Assembly (NCBI GenBank): GCA_026004775.1
Contig: BPJU01000007.1
Coordinates: 124,001 to 188,000, forward strand
Direction of reading: 5' to 3'
Source of the DNA: Pirellulaceae bacterium
GTDB lineage: Bacteria; Planctomycetota; Planctomycetia; Pirellulales; Pirellulaceae
Length of the DNA: 64,000 bases
The notes beneath the pieces were generated by a model. That model worked only from the letters and a program-made list of their open reading frames with translations, ran no database searches and had not been told where the DNA came from. Within the stretch, counting starts at the first letter, position 1; the number at the start of each line of letters is the position of its first letter. The position numbers and the translations under genes are program-made. Shown piece after piece: positions 42,585 to 51,433 of this stretch.

Positions 42585-44558
42585 CTAATGCAGTGCTTCG
42601 GCCCGCGATAGTTCCGTCCCCGTATCGGGCGCGCCGGACAGAACCGAGCGGCGCCAGTGCCAGGGCAACGTAACCCAGAACGTACTTCCTTTTCCAAGCT
42701 CACTGCTAAAATCGATCTCCCCGCCCAGCAGCCGGCACAGCTCTTTGACGATCGACAATCCCAGCCCCGTGCCGGAGTACTCTCGCGTCAGACCGTCTTC
42801 ACCCAATATTCGCCGCCCTTGCCGGAATTTTTCAAAAATGATCTCCCTGTCTTCTTCGGCAATTCCCACTCCCGTATCGATGACAGTCAATCGCAGCCGG
42901 CCGTCGTCGAGCCGCTGGGCACGTACCTGAACTCGTCCTCCCTCGGGAGTAAACTTGATGGCGTTCGAAAGAAGATTGGTAAGTATCTGCTGCACCTTGG
43001 CCGGATCCTGATAGATGGGTGGCAAGTTATCCGGCACATCTACCGTAAGACTAATATTCTTGTCTTCAGCCAAATGCCGCACGAGGTCGCATTGAGTAAC
43101 CACCAGATTGGCAATATCGAATTCGCTCGGCCGCACGTCCATCTTGCCGGCTTCCAGCTTGGCAAGATCCAAAATGTCATTAATCATTTCCAGCAGCGCA
43201 CGGCCGGATTTCTGGATGTTTTGCGCATAACGTTTTTGCTTTTCGGTAAGAGAAGGGATCGATTGCAAGACTTCCGAAAAGCCGATAATGCTGTTAAGCG
43301 GCGTCCGCAATTCGTGGCTCATGTTCGCGAGAAACTCGCTCTTGACCCGGTTCATTTCATAGAGGCGCATGTTCAACTGAGCCAACTCATCGACTTTGGC
43401 ATCCAGTTCCTGGTTGGCCCGTTGCAAGTTGGCCTGGGTTTCGGTCAAGTGCCGCACCATGCGGTTGAACGACGCGGCCAGCTCTTCGAATTCATCGTTC
43501 GTCTGTATTTCGGCACGCACGCCCAGGTTTCCCCGGCTGATCGAATCGCTGACATCCCGCAAGTGTTTCAGAGGCGACACGATGACATACCGCACGATAA
43601 CGTACAAAGTGATCATCGTGCCGAAAAACATGATGATTCCGGTGGCCGACAGGATCGCCCGGATCCAATGCACGGCCGCCAACGACTCGCGATACGGCAA
43701 GATCACTTTCACCACGCGAAACGGCTCGTACGGTGCCGGCAGAGCTGCCGTCTCGACCGAAGCCGAAACCGCTCCTGTCGATGGAAGTCGTACATGGCAA
43801 CCACGACACGCATCTTTGAAATACACCGGCTGGTAGTAGTAGTATTCATAGTGGCCGGCTTCGGCCAGTGGGCGGAACTGTTCGCGATAGACAACCGGTA
43901 CACCATCCGGTGTGGCAAAATCACTCGGTTTGAGCGTTTCCGGCATCGCCAGAATGGCCTTGAGCGACGGGATGTCCGTCGCGGGGGCATTGCCGGGCGA
44001 CGTGCCTGGTACGGACTGAGCTGTTGCGGCCCCCGCTGGAGAGCCGGTGGCCGCCTGGTCCGTCGAGCCGGACGGGTTTTCAGCGGGTAGTTCCGGTTGC
44101 TGGCGGCGGATCTCCTCCTGTAACTGCTCCAACAACTCCTGCTCCCACGACTCTTGCGGCGCTACGACTCCCAAATGCGGATCTCCCGCGGGGCTCATGA
44201 TTTCGGCCCGGTAACTGTCAGCTTCCAGACCGCGGATGATATCTTCGACCAGCGCTTTCTGGTCCTCGGTACTCGCCCAAGCCACAAAGTGCAACTTGAG
44301 CATCTTCATCACGGCAAACGCCCGGGCACGTTGCTGCACATTGAACCGTCCCTGTTCCAGCGCTCGAAACACCGGCTCTTCCGCCACCTGATCCACCCAC
44401 ACGAAGGCGGCCGCGATCAGGAACAACAGGCACGCTCCGAAAAGCAAACGGCACTTGCGCTCCAGATTCGTTTCACCCAAGACCCTGGCCAATGACCGAT
44501 AAGCTGTCGAAGGAGCCTCGGTCGTGGAAGAGTCGTATTGGGTGTTGTCCATTGCCAT
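42585..44558 (-). CDS. Membrane sensor histidine kinase with periplasmic CxxCH heme-binding domain
   Basis: A protein of about 657 aa. One membrane helix at about 38-56 and a second at about 300-328 flank a periplasmic domain of about 240 residues. This domain resembles the DUF3365/Tll0287 type and carries a c-type heme motif CRGCH (about 251-255), so it probably senses redox state or a gas through heme. HAMP, HisKA (MSHELRTPLNSIIGFSE) and HATPase (NLLSNAIKFTP, DTGVGIAEED, GTGLGLSIVKEL) domains follow. No response regulator is adjacent. The start is ambiguous among GTG 44564, ATG 44558 and ATG 44552. rnhA follows after 44 bp. Confidence 0.88.
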   Translation of the reverse strand: MAMDNTQYDSSTTEAPSTAYRSLARVLGETNLERKCRLLFGACLLFLIAAAFVWVDQVAEEPVFRALEQGRFNVQQRARAFAVMKMLKLHFVAWASTEDQKALVEDIIRGLEADSYRAEIMSPAGDPHLGVVAPQESWEQELLEQLQEEIRRQQPELPAENPSGSTDQAATGSPAGAATAQSVPGTSPGNAPATDIPSLKAILAMPETLKPSDFATPDGVPVVYREQFRPLAEAGHYEYYYYQPVYFKDACRGCHVRLPSTGAVSASVETAALPAPYEPFRVVKVILPYRESLAAVHWIRAILSATGIIMFFGTMITLYVIVRYVIVSPLKHLRDVSDSISRGNLGVRAEIQTNDEFEELAASFNRMVRHLTETQANLQRANQELDAKVDELAQLNMRLYEMNRVKSEFLANMSHELRTPLNSIIGFSEVLQSIPSLTEKQKRYAQNIQKSGRALLEMINDILDLAKLEAGKMDVRPSEFDIANLVVTQCDLVRHLAEDKNISLTVDVPDNLPPIYQDPAKVQQILTNLLSNAIKFTPEGGRVQVRAQRLDDGRLRLTVIDTGVGIAEEDREIIFEKFRQGRRILGEDGLTREYSGTGLGLSIVKELCRLLGGEIDFSSELGKGSTFWVTLPWHWRRSVLSGAPDTGTELSRAEALH

Positions 44559-44600
44559 TACCACGTTCGCCTGTAGGGCGCTCCCAGGGCGTTTTCTTAC

Positions 44601-46883
44601 TTAAAGCATATCCAACGGTTCCACATCGGCAATCCAGTGCACCTGGTCGGGTGGGTTGAGCGTTCGCCGCGCTTCCCGCAGGAGGCGGCGCAGAGGATCG
44701 AGGTTTTCGCAGGTGAGCAACAACAGATGGAAGCGGTACTTGCCTTGCAGTTTGGCCATCGGAGCGACGGCCGGGCCGAGCAGGCGTGCGTCGGTTGTCG
44801 GCCACTTCTGCCGCAGGAAATTGCCCAGGGTTTCGGCGAACTTTTCGGCTTCCTCGGCTACCGGGCCGCGGACCACCACGCGGATCATCTGCCCGAACGG
44901 TGGATAGCCGAACCGCCGCCGCGCGGCCAATTCGCTGCGTGCGAACGACTCATAATCGTGGTGAGCTGCGGCCAGCAGCGCGGGATGTTCCGGGGTGTAA
45001 GTCTGCACGTATACACGGCCTCCGGCGGGGCCTCGCCCCGTGCGGCCGGCAACTTGCGTTACAAGCTGAAAGGTGCGTTCCGCCGAGCGGAAGTCGGGCC
45101 AGTGAAGCGCCGCATCGGCGTGGATCACGCCCACCACCGTCACATTGGGAAAGTCCAACCCCTTGGCGATCATCTGGGTGCCGAGCAGGATGTGAGCCGT
45201 TCCGTCACGGAATTTGGCCAGAGCAGCAGCGTGCGCGCCCGGCTTGCGCATGGCATCGCTATCCATCCGCACGCACACCGCCTGCGGGAAGCGTGCCTGG
45301 AGTTCCACTTCCAGGCGCTGCGTGCCACGTCCCAGCAGTCGAATCGTTTCCGAACGGCAGCCCGGGCAATTCTCCGGAAGGGGCTGCTCGTGCCCGCAAT
45401 AATGACACTTCGCCTGAACGTCGACGCGGTGGTGGGTGAGCGGGATGTCACATTGGGGGCAACGCACCACGTGACCACAGGCCATGCATTGAATGACCGT
45501 GGCATAGCCCCGGCGGTTCAGCAACAGGATCACCTGATGCTTCTCGGCCAGAGCCTGATGGATGGCCTGATGCAGCGGGCGGCTTACCGAACCGGCCGAC
45601 ACCGATCGATGGCTCGGGTCGCGCATGTCGATCAAACGGACCGGAGGCATGGGACGGCCTTCGATGCGCCGCGTGAGGCGCAGAAGCTGATACTCGCCCT
45701 GCTGGGCACGCCAATACGATTCCAGCGACGGCGTGGCCGATCCGAGAATCAAGGGAGCTTTCTCCAGGCGGCAGCGATAGCGTGCCACTTCGCGGGCATG
45801 ATAGCGCGGCGTGATCTCTTGCTTGAACGAAGCATCGTGCTCTTCGTCGATCACGACCAATCCGAGTCGCGGCACGGGGGCAAACACAGCACTGCGCGGC
45901 CCGACCACCACGTCCACCCGACCCTCATAAATTTCACGCCAATAGCCGTGCCGTTCCGGATCGGATTGGTAGCTGTGCAGCACGGCCACCCGCGAAAAGC
46001 GACTCCGGAATCGCTCCTCGGTCTGCGGCGTAAGACTCACTTCCGGTACCAGCACGATCGCCTGTTTACCCAAAGCGACCGCCCGTTCGATGACGTGGAT
46101 GTATACCTCTGTCTTGCCGCTGCCCGTCACTCCGTGCAGCAGGAAAACGTCCGGGCGTTCCTGCTCAACCGCCTGGCGGATCGCTTCCCGTGCCTGGAGT
46201 TGCTCGTCGGTAAGCGGTGGCGGAGCGGTTCGCTCGACGGCTAGCGTGGGCGGGGTGGGATGGCTGAGCCGGCGGACGCGCGAGCTTACCAGCAAACCGC
46301 GCTTGCGCAACTGTTGGATGGGCGCCGTCGAGCAGCCGGCGCGTCGAGCCAGTTCGCGGATGGTCATCACTTCGCCGGCCGACGCCAGGCAATCGAGGAC
46401 GGCACGCTGCTGGGGCGATAACCGAAGTTCCGCCAGTTGATCGAGAAGCCCCGGTTTCAACCCGACGACCAGCGTCAGCCGCGTGCCGGCCTGCGAGCGC
46501 ACCCCCGACGGCACGGCCGCCTCCAGCGCCTGTCCCCAGGAACAAAGATAATACTCGGCCAGCCACCGCGCCGTCTGGAGCATCGAGCCGGTAAAAAGCG
46601 GTTGCTGGTCAGCGACGCCGGCCACCGCTTTGAGTTTCTTGTCAGGAGGCGGGAGCCGATGGTCCACCGCCACACAATAACCGATAACCGGCTTGCGCCG
46701 CCGGCCGAAAGGAACCCACAGCCGCCGTCCGGGTTCGACCTGTTGCCGCAGAGAGTCGGGTATCAGATAGTCGAACTCGCCTTCCCAGTCCGCAAACACC
46801 ACGCGTGCCAGCGGCCGTCGCTCGTCGTCGGCTTGCCATGGCTGCTCCGGCAACAACTCAAACAATCGGCCCTGTGCTTCCAT
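44601..46883 (-). CDS. priA: Primosomal replication-restart helicase PriA
   Basis: 3'-5' superfamily-2 helicase that reloads the replisome at stalled forks; 760 aa. The N-terminal DNA-binding part contains VVFADWEGEFDYLIP. Walker A is GVTGSGKTEVY, Walker B is VIDEEHDASFKQ, and the paired Zn-binding cysteines are CMACGHVVRCPQC and CHYCGHEQPLPENCPGC. Helicase motifs LLGTQMIAKGLDFPNVT and VAGRTGRG follow. The start at 46883 has GGGGAAGG close upstream; an in-frame extension of 25 basic residues to 46958 is less likely. Divergent from nadD. Confidence 0.96.
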   Translation of the reverse strand: MEAQGRLFELLPEQPWQADDERRPLARVVFADWEGEFDYLIPDSLRQQVEPGRRLWVPFGRRRKPVIGYCVAVDHRLPPPDKKLKAVAGVADQQPLFTGSMLQTARWLAEYYLCSWGQALEAAVPSGVRSQAGTRLTLVVGLKPGLLDQLAELRLSPQQRAVLDCLASAGEVMTIRELARRAGCSTAPIQQLRKRGLLVSSRVRRLSHPTPPTLAVERTAPPPLTDEQLQAREAIRQAVEQERPDVFLLHGVTGSGKTEVYIHVIERAVALGKQAIVLVPEVSLTPQTEERFRSRFSRVAVLHSYQSDPERHGYWREIYEGRVDVVVGPRSAVFAPVPRLGLVVIDEEHDASFKQEITPRYHAREVARYRCRLEKAPLILGSATPSLESYWRAQQGEYQLLRLTRRIEGRPMPPVRLIDMRDPSHRSVSAGSVSRPLHQAIHQALAEKHQVILLLNRRGYATVIQCMACGHVVRCPQCDIPLTHHRVDVQAKCHYCGHEQPLPENCPGCRSETIRLLGRGTQRLEVELQARFPQAVCVRMDSDAMRKPGAHAAALAKFRDGTAHILLGTQMIAKGLDFPNVTVVGVIHADAALHWPDFRSAERTFQLVTQVAGRTGRGPAGGRVYVQTYTPEHPALLAAAHHDYESFARSELAARRRFGYPPFGQMIRVVVRGPVAEEAEKFAETLGNFLRQKWPTTDARLLGPAVAPMAKLQGKYRFHLLLLTCENLDPLRRLLREARRTLNPPDQVHWIADVEPLDML

Positions 46884-47020
46884 ACCTTCCCCGCGACGTC
46901 GTTTCCGAACCGAGTTTCGGCATACCCGGTTCTGGTCCTCGGAGCCTTCTTTCGCCATGATAACCAGGGCAGGGCAGTGGGCCGAGAGGCGGCCGAAGTT
47001 TTGATCGATAAGGATAGGCG

Positions 47021-47662
47021 ATGCGCGTCGGTCTTTTTGGCGGAAGTTTCGACCCGGTGCATTACGGGCATCTGCTGCTGGCCGAATGTTGTCGGGAGGC
47101 CTGCCGGTTACACGAGGTGTGGTTCATGCCCGCCGCCGTGCCTCCTCATAAACAACAACACCCTCTGGCCGATGCTAAACATCGTGTCGAGATGCTCCGG
47201 CTGGCTACGGCCGGACACCCGGCGTTTCGTGTCAGTACCTGGGAAATAGAGCGGGGCGGGATCAGCTACACGGTTGAAACGCTCCAGCGGATGCGCCAGG
47301 AGTTGCCCGAAGCGGAGCTTTATTTGCTGGTCGGTTCCGACACACTGGCCGATATGGCTCATTGGCGCGAACCGGCCACCATCTGGAGACTGGCCCGCAT
47401 TGCGGTCGTGTGCCGCTCCGGACAACCGCTTGCGGCCGGAGCCCAATGGGAAGAACTGAGACGCCAGGTAGGGGCCGATTTATTCGAGCAGTATCCGCCA
47501 CAACCCGTCGAGATGCCGCTTTTCCAGATCAGCAGCTCCGACATCCGCCGAGCCGTAGCGTGTGGTCGCAGTATCCGGTACCGTACGCCGCGCGCCGTGG
47601 AACTCTATATCCAACAGCACGGCCTGTATCAGACTTCGTCAGGAGACCACCGCGTTACTTGA
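47021..47662 (+). CDS. nadD: Nicotinate-nucleotide adenylyltransferase NadD
   Basis: NAD biosynthesis enzyme converting NaMN plus ATP to NaAD, 213 aa. The nucleotidyltransferase motif GGSFDPVHYGH is at residues 7-17, followed by PPHK, LLVGSDTLADMAHW and the ISSSDIR motif that binds ATP. The start is the first ATG before the conserved GLFGGSFDP. Its last 24 bp overlap the convergent histidine kinase gene, so the two may interfere in transcription. Confidence 0.96.
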   Translation: MRVGLFGGSFDPVHYGHLLLAECCREACRLHEVWFMPAAVPPHKQQHPLADAKHRVEMLRLATAGHPAFRVSTWEIERGGISYTVETLQRMRQELPEAELYLLVGSDTLADMAHWREPATIWRLARIAVVCRSGQPLAAGAQWEELRRQVGADLFEQYPPQPVEMPLFQISSSDIRRAVACGRSIRYRTPRAVELYIQQHGLYQTSSGDHRVT

Positions 47663-48463
47663 ACCGATGGCGGTGGCAGCTTGCGCGGCCTGCGAAAAAG
47701 CGGCCGGCGGCGCAACAGGAAGCAGGATCGTAAACGCCGTGCCTTTACCCACCGTACTTTCGACACGAATACGCCCTCGATGAGCTTCGATCACGTCGCG
47801 ACAGTAGGACAATCCTAATCCGGTACCTCCCTTACCTGACCGGTCCGGCCCGCGTTTGGTGGTAAAGAACGGTTCGAATATTTTGGGGAGCAGCTCCGCC
47901 GGTATTCCTGTACCCGTGTCGCGGACTACCAACTGCACCATGTCGGGTTCGTGAGCCGGCGCGACCCGCACCAACAACCGCCCTCCGTCGGGCATCGCCT
48001 GTCGAGCATTGACCAGCAGGTTGATGAGCACCTGCTGGATTTGATTCCCGATCGCTAACACTGCGGGGACCGGCTGCAAATCGCATTCGACTTGTATGCG
48101 ATACTTTTGCATTTCTCGTTCCAACAGCAGCAGCGTGTCACGCACCAAGCCCGGAAGATCGGTCGGTTCGAACGATTCGGAGCGATTGCGGGCGGCTCCG
48201 AGAATCGTGGCCGTTATCCGGGCAGCTCGCTGACTGGCCGCCAATATCCGATCCAGAGCCTTGGCCCGAGTCGGTTCGTCCGCGGCTCGCATGCCAAGTT
48301 TGGCGTAATTGATGATGGTCATCAAAATGTTGTTGAACTCGTGAGTCGTCGTGCTCACCAGTTCCCCCAACACCGCTAACCGCTCACACTGTACCAAACG
48401 CTCCTTGAGCTGCTCGAGTTGCTTTTCAAGTTCCTCTAGCCGTTCCAATTGGGTTGCTGACAT
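47639..48463 (-). CDS. Soluble histidine kinase
   Basis: A 274-aa cytoplasmic kinase with almost no input domain. An N-terminal coiled coil (LERLEELEKQLEQLKERL) leads into the H-box VSTTTHEFNNILMTI (H around residue 41). The ATPase domain has NLLVNARQAM, DTGTGIPAELL, and GGTGLGLSYCRDV. Such a short protein probably receives its signal from a partner protein or acts as a phosphatase for a receiver. No regulator is adjacent. The Ala/Gln-rich tail overlaps nadD on the opposite strand by 24 bp. Confidence 0.88.
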   Translation of the reverse strand: MSATQLERLEELEKQLEQLKERLVQCERLAVLGELVSTTTHEFNNILMTIINYAKLGMRAADEPTRAKALDRILAASQRAARITATILGAARNRSESFEPTDLPGLVRDTLLLLEREMQKYRIQVECDLQPVPAVLAIGNQIQQVLINLLVNARQAMPDGGRLLVRVAPAHEPDMVQLVVRDTGTGIPAELLPKIFEPFFTTKRGPDRSGKGGTGLGLSYCRDVIEAHRGRIRVESTVGKGTAFTILLPVAPPAAFSQAAQAATAIGSSNAVVS

Positions 48464-48758
48464 GCCTGATGCCTTCCGAATTGCCCCACTGCTACGTCTT
48501 GGCTTGTTTATCGCGTCAGCCCTGTCCTGCCTTCTTTGCCCCGCAGGTAGTTCTTAACTCTTTGCATTACAAGTATTTATGGCTTGCTTTCATATCGTCG
48601 AATCCGGCTGGCGTCCTGAAGAGGAAACCGATACAATCCGCCGCCCAACGCGAGGCCCCATGCGCAAGGCGGCGCCAATTGGCAGGCCGAGTCGTGTCCG
48701 TGCCGAACAACGCAACTTTGCCGGCCAAAAACAGGCTGCATCAAGGATGACGCAGGCT

Positions 48759-49016
48759 ATGAACAGCTTGACTTTACTGGAAGAGACGTTTCGTATCGCG
48801 CGGCGTTTAGGTTACGGCATCCGACAAGAGTGGATCGGATCAGGAGGAGGATTGTGCGAAGTGCGAGGCCGCCGATGGATCTTCGTCGACCTTTCCCAAT
48901 CGGTCTCCGAGCAGTTGGCGATGATGGCCCAGATCCTGGGACGCGACCCGCGTATTGACCAGGTTACGATGAGCGAAGCGCTGCGCTCGTACCTTCATTC
49001 CCGTCGTGCCGCATGA
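48759..49016 (+). CDS. Small conserved planctomycete-type hypothetical protein
   Basis: An 85-aa protein: an N-terminal helix (LLEETFRIARRLGYGIRQEWI), then a short beta meander (GGGLCEVRGRRWIFVDLSQS) and a C-terminal helical part (ILGRDPRIDQVTMSEALRSYL). Similar proteins are, from memory, widely kept in planctomycetes; the function is unknown. ATG 48747 is an alternative start 12 nt upstream but is too close to its AAGG. The stop overlaps the next gene's ATG (ATGA), so translation is coupled. Confidence 0.72.
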   Translation: MNSLTLLEETFRIARRLGYGIRQEWIGSGGGLCEVRGRRWIFVDLSQSVSEQLAMMAQILGRDPRIDQVTMSEALRSYLHSRRAA

Positions 49017-49879
49017 AGCTGACCGCGTACTCTCAGTGGACAAATACCCGACGCTTGACCTGTCGAGCGGCTGACCCGCGCCGGTGCGTGGAGCCGGATC
49101 GGTCAGCCGAGACCGTTCCGCCCTCCGGCGGTCGGATCGTGGCCGGCCGTTCGGACAGTCCGCCGGCCGGCACAATCGGGTGGCCACGTACCCCGGTAGC
49201 CAAAGGCCCACGCGCACGAGTTTGTATTTTGGTTCCTTGCCTCTTGCTATGGGCTGCCGCATGCGGCTGCCGCTGTCCGGCCTGCCTTCCCGGCCTGCCT
49301 GCGCCCGGCCAAGCACCACCCGAACCGGCGCTGTGGGACAACCCCATGTTCGTTCCGGCGATGGATATTGACTTCTTGTGGGACCAGGTTGTCGATGCCG
49401 TAGACGATTATTTCAAGATTGCCCGTGAGGAGCGGCTGCGGCTGATTGGTAACGTCCTGACCGAAGGCCGCTTGGAAACACATCCGGCGATTGGCGCTAC
49501 ATACTTGGAGCCATGGAAACGGGATTCGACGCCGGGTTTTGAACGCTGGCAAAGCACTTTCCAGACAATTCGCCGTACAGCCACCGTGCGTGTCACTCCG
49601 ACCAAGGGCGGTTATCTTATTGATGTGCAAGTGATCAAAGAATTGGAGGATCTTTACCAGCCCGAGCATTCGACCATCGGTGGGGCCACCCTGCGGCATG
49701 ACGGCTCGCTGGTTCGCACCGATCTGCAGTCGCCCCGCGGACCTGCTGTGCTGGGTTGGATTCCCCTGGGGCGCGATCTGTTGCTGGAACAGCGCCTGCT
49801 GGCCGATCTGCACGCCCGACTCGTTGGTACAGGCCCGCTCAGCAATCCAGACCCAGGCACCGACAGCAGCCATCCCTAA
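49013..49879 (+). CDS. Lipoprotein-like conserved hypothetical protein
   Basis: A 288-aa protein whose start overlaps the preceding stop by 4 bp (ATGA). The first 65 residues are basic and Pro-rich, then a hydrophobic signal segment VCILVPCLLLWAAACGC (about 69-86) with a lipobox-like Cys. The mature part has an alpha/beta domain: WDQVVDAVDDYFKIAREERL, RLIGNVLTEGRLETHPAIGA, ATVRVTPTKGGYLIDVQVIKE, GWIPLGRDLLLEQRLLADL. From memory this pattern recurs in planctomycete genomes without known function. The real start might be an internal codon nearer the signal peptide, but coupling favours 49013. Confidence 0.7.
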   Translation: MKLTAYSQWTNTRRLTCRAADPRRCVEPDRSAETVPPSGGRIVAGRSDSPPAGTIGWPRTPVAKGPRARVCILVPCLLLWAAACGCRCPACLPGLPAPGQAPPEPALWDNPMFVPAMDIDFLWDQVVDAVDDYFKIAREERLRLIGNVLTEGRLETHPAIGATYLEPWKRDSTPGFERWQSTFQTIRRTATVRVTPTKGGYLIDVQVIKELEDLYQPEHSTIGGATLRHDGSLVRTDLQSPRGPAVLGWIPLGRDLLLEQRLLADLHARLVGTGPLSNPDPGTDSSHP

Positions 49880-49979
49880 CTGACAGTGGTCATCCAAAAC
49901 TAAAAACGAACTTTTTGGATCGGGCAGAACCGCCCGGTGGCATTCGAAAGAGAGTAGACTTCCCGAGGTCTGTCTCAGG

Positions 49980-50192
49980 GTAACCGTTCACGGTTGGCAA
50001 ATAAAGAAAACGATATTGGTTTAGGGGGTAGCGGAAGTCGCAAGGCGGAAAGCGCCAGCGTTCCGCCGTAAGACTTCCGCATTGAAAAAATCTTCGCGAA
50101 GCGTCCACATTCCGTATGCGGAACACGCAAGTGTTCCGCACCTTTGGAAGCGAGGCCCCGAAACAGCTTGTGATTCAACCGTGAACGGTTAC
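49980..50192 (+). mobile_element. IS66-like MITE, copy 3 (213 bp, no target duplication)
   Basis: Perfect 16-bp terminal repeats at 49980-49995 and 50177-50192, with an interior highly similar to copies 1 and 2 except for the variable inner hairpin. The flanking octamers (GTCTCAGG left, AAGATAAG right) do not match, so it is older, rearranged, or has lost one duplication by mutation. Its right end is 35 bp from the ATG of the next gene. Confidence 0.88.
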
Positions 50193-50227
50193 AAGATAAG
50201 TTATAATGACTTCGGCTGTTTTCCCTT

Positions 50228-51268
50228 ATGGACAAGAAGTATCGCCTGGCGACTTGGGTAAGAGAAGTGGACCGAGCATACGTTCACCGGCGTACGTTTT
50301 TGAAGGGAGTGGCCTTTACCGTGGCAGCTTCAGCATATGGGCAGGCAACAGACGTACAAGGAGACGATCAGCGCGAATTGCCGTCGTTCTTGATTGTCGA
50401 CACGCACCAGCATTTGTGGGATCTGGGATGGCAGAAGTTGCCCTGGCTGGAAAATGCACCGGCCGTTTTGAGAAAAAACTATCTGCCTGTTGATTATCAG
50501 CAGGCCGTGGAAGGCTGTAACGTTCAGGCGATCTACATGGAGGTGGATGTTGCCGAAGAGCAGCTCCAGCGGGAGGCGGAGCATGTCGTGCAGTTGATAC
50601 GTAACCACGTGGGGCTCACTCGAGCCGCGGTTGTGGGCGCCAGGCCGGCCGCGGCGATGTTTGGCGAGTATCTAGCGCGTATTCGTCGAATGCCCGAAGT
50701 CAAGGGCGTTCGCCAAGTGCTTCATGTCGCGTCGACACCGCCCGGCTTCTGCTTGTCCAAAGAGTTCCAGCGAGGAATCCGGAAGTTGGGTGAAGCGGGC
50801 TTGAGTTTTGAATTGTGTATGCGGCCGGGTGAGTTGGAGGATGCGGTGCGTCTGGTCTCCGAATGCTCGGAGACACAGTTTGTGCTGGACCATTGTGGCA
50901 ACGCCGATCCGATGGCTTTCAGCAAGAAACCTGCTCGGCAACCGGAGCACGACGCCGATGCATGGAGGAGGGCCATCGAGCGGCTGGCCGCCCGTGCCAA
51001 TGTGATTTGCAAGATCTCGGGTATCGTGGCTCGAGTGGGCGCGGAGTGGGGGCCGGACGATCTGGCACCGATCGTGCTCCACTGCTGGGATTGTTTCGGG
51101 CCGGACCGAGTGGTCTTTGGGGGCGACTGGCCGGTGTGCTTGCTGGGAGCGCCGTTACGCTCGTGGATTGCTGCTTTGCATGCCATCACTCGGTCCCGCC
51201 CCGAGGAACACCAGAGGAAACTCTGGTCGGAGAATGCGCGGCGCTTTTATCGGCTTTCTGGAGGCTAG
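50228..51268 (+). CDS. Amidohydrolase-family protein, L-fuconolactonase-like
   Basis: A 346-aa TIM-barrel metal-dependent hydrolase. A twin-arginine-like segment (RRTFLKGVAFTVAASAYG, about 21-38) suggests export by Tat. The barrel has DTHQHLWD (H60, H62), FVLDHCG, and GGDWPVC with the catalytic Asp. DTHQHLWD is typical of the fuconolactonase/COG3618 group that opens sugar lactones. Substrate unknown. A TATAAT at 50202-50207 lies 20 bp before the ATG, immediately after MITE copy 3, so expression may depend on a junction promoter. Confidence 0.85.
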   Translation: MDKKYRLATWVREVDRAYVHRRTFLKGVAFTVAASAYGQATDVQGDDQRELPSFLIVDTHQHLWDLGWQKLPWLENAPAVLRKNYLPVDYQQAVEGCNVQAIYMEVDVAEEQLQREAEHVVQLIRNHVGLTRAAVVGARPAAAMFGEYLARIRRMPEVKGVRQVLHVASTPPGFCLSKEFQRGIRKLGEAGLSFELCMRPGELEDAVRLVSECSETQFVLDHCGNADPMAFSKKPARQPEHDADAWRRAIERLAARANVICKISGIVARVGAEWGPDDLAPIVLHCWDCFGPDRVVFGGDWPVCLLGAPLRSWIAALHAITRSRPEEHQRKLWSENARRFYRLSGG

Positions 51269-51433
51269 CCCCAAACCCGGGCAGTTGCTCACAGCGGGGC
51301 TTTGCTTCAGGGGACGGACGAGTTTTCGCGGTAAAGAGGCATCGGAACACCGCCGGCGACGGTACGGCCCGAGACGATAGTATAATAGGGGCGTGAGGCA
51401 TCGGGCGGCGAATCTTTTCCGGGGGCCGGCGGT

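Noticed and set aside
42657-44090. Long plus-strand open frame opposite the CxxCH histidine kinase
   Set aside because: The opposite strand has a complete kinase with HAMP, HisKA and HATPase motifs, and this frame shows none of any family.
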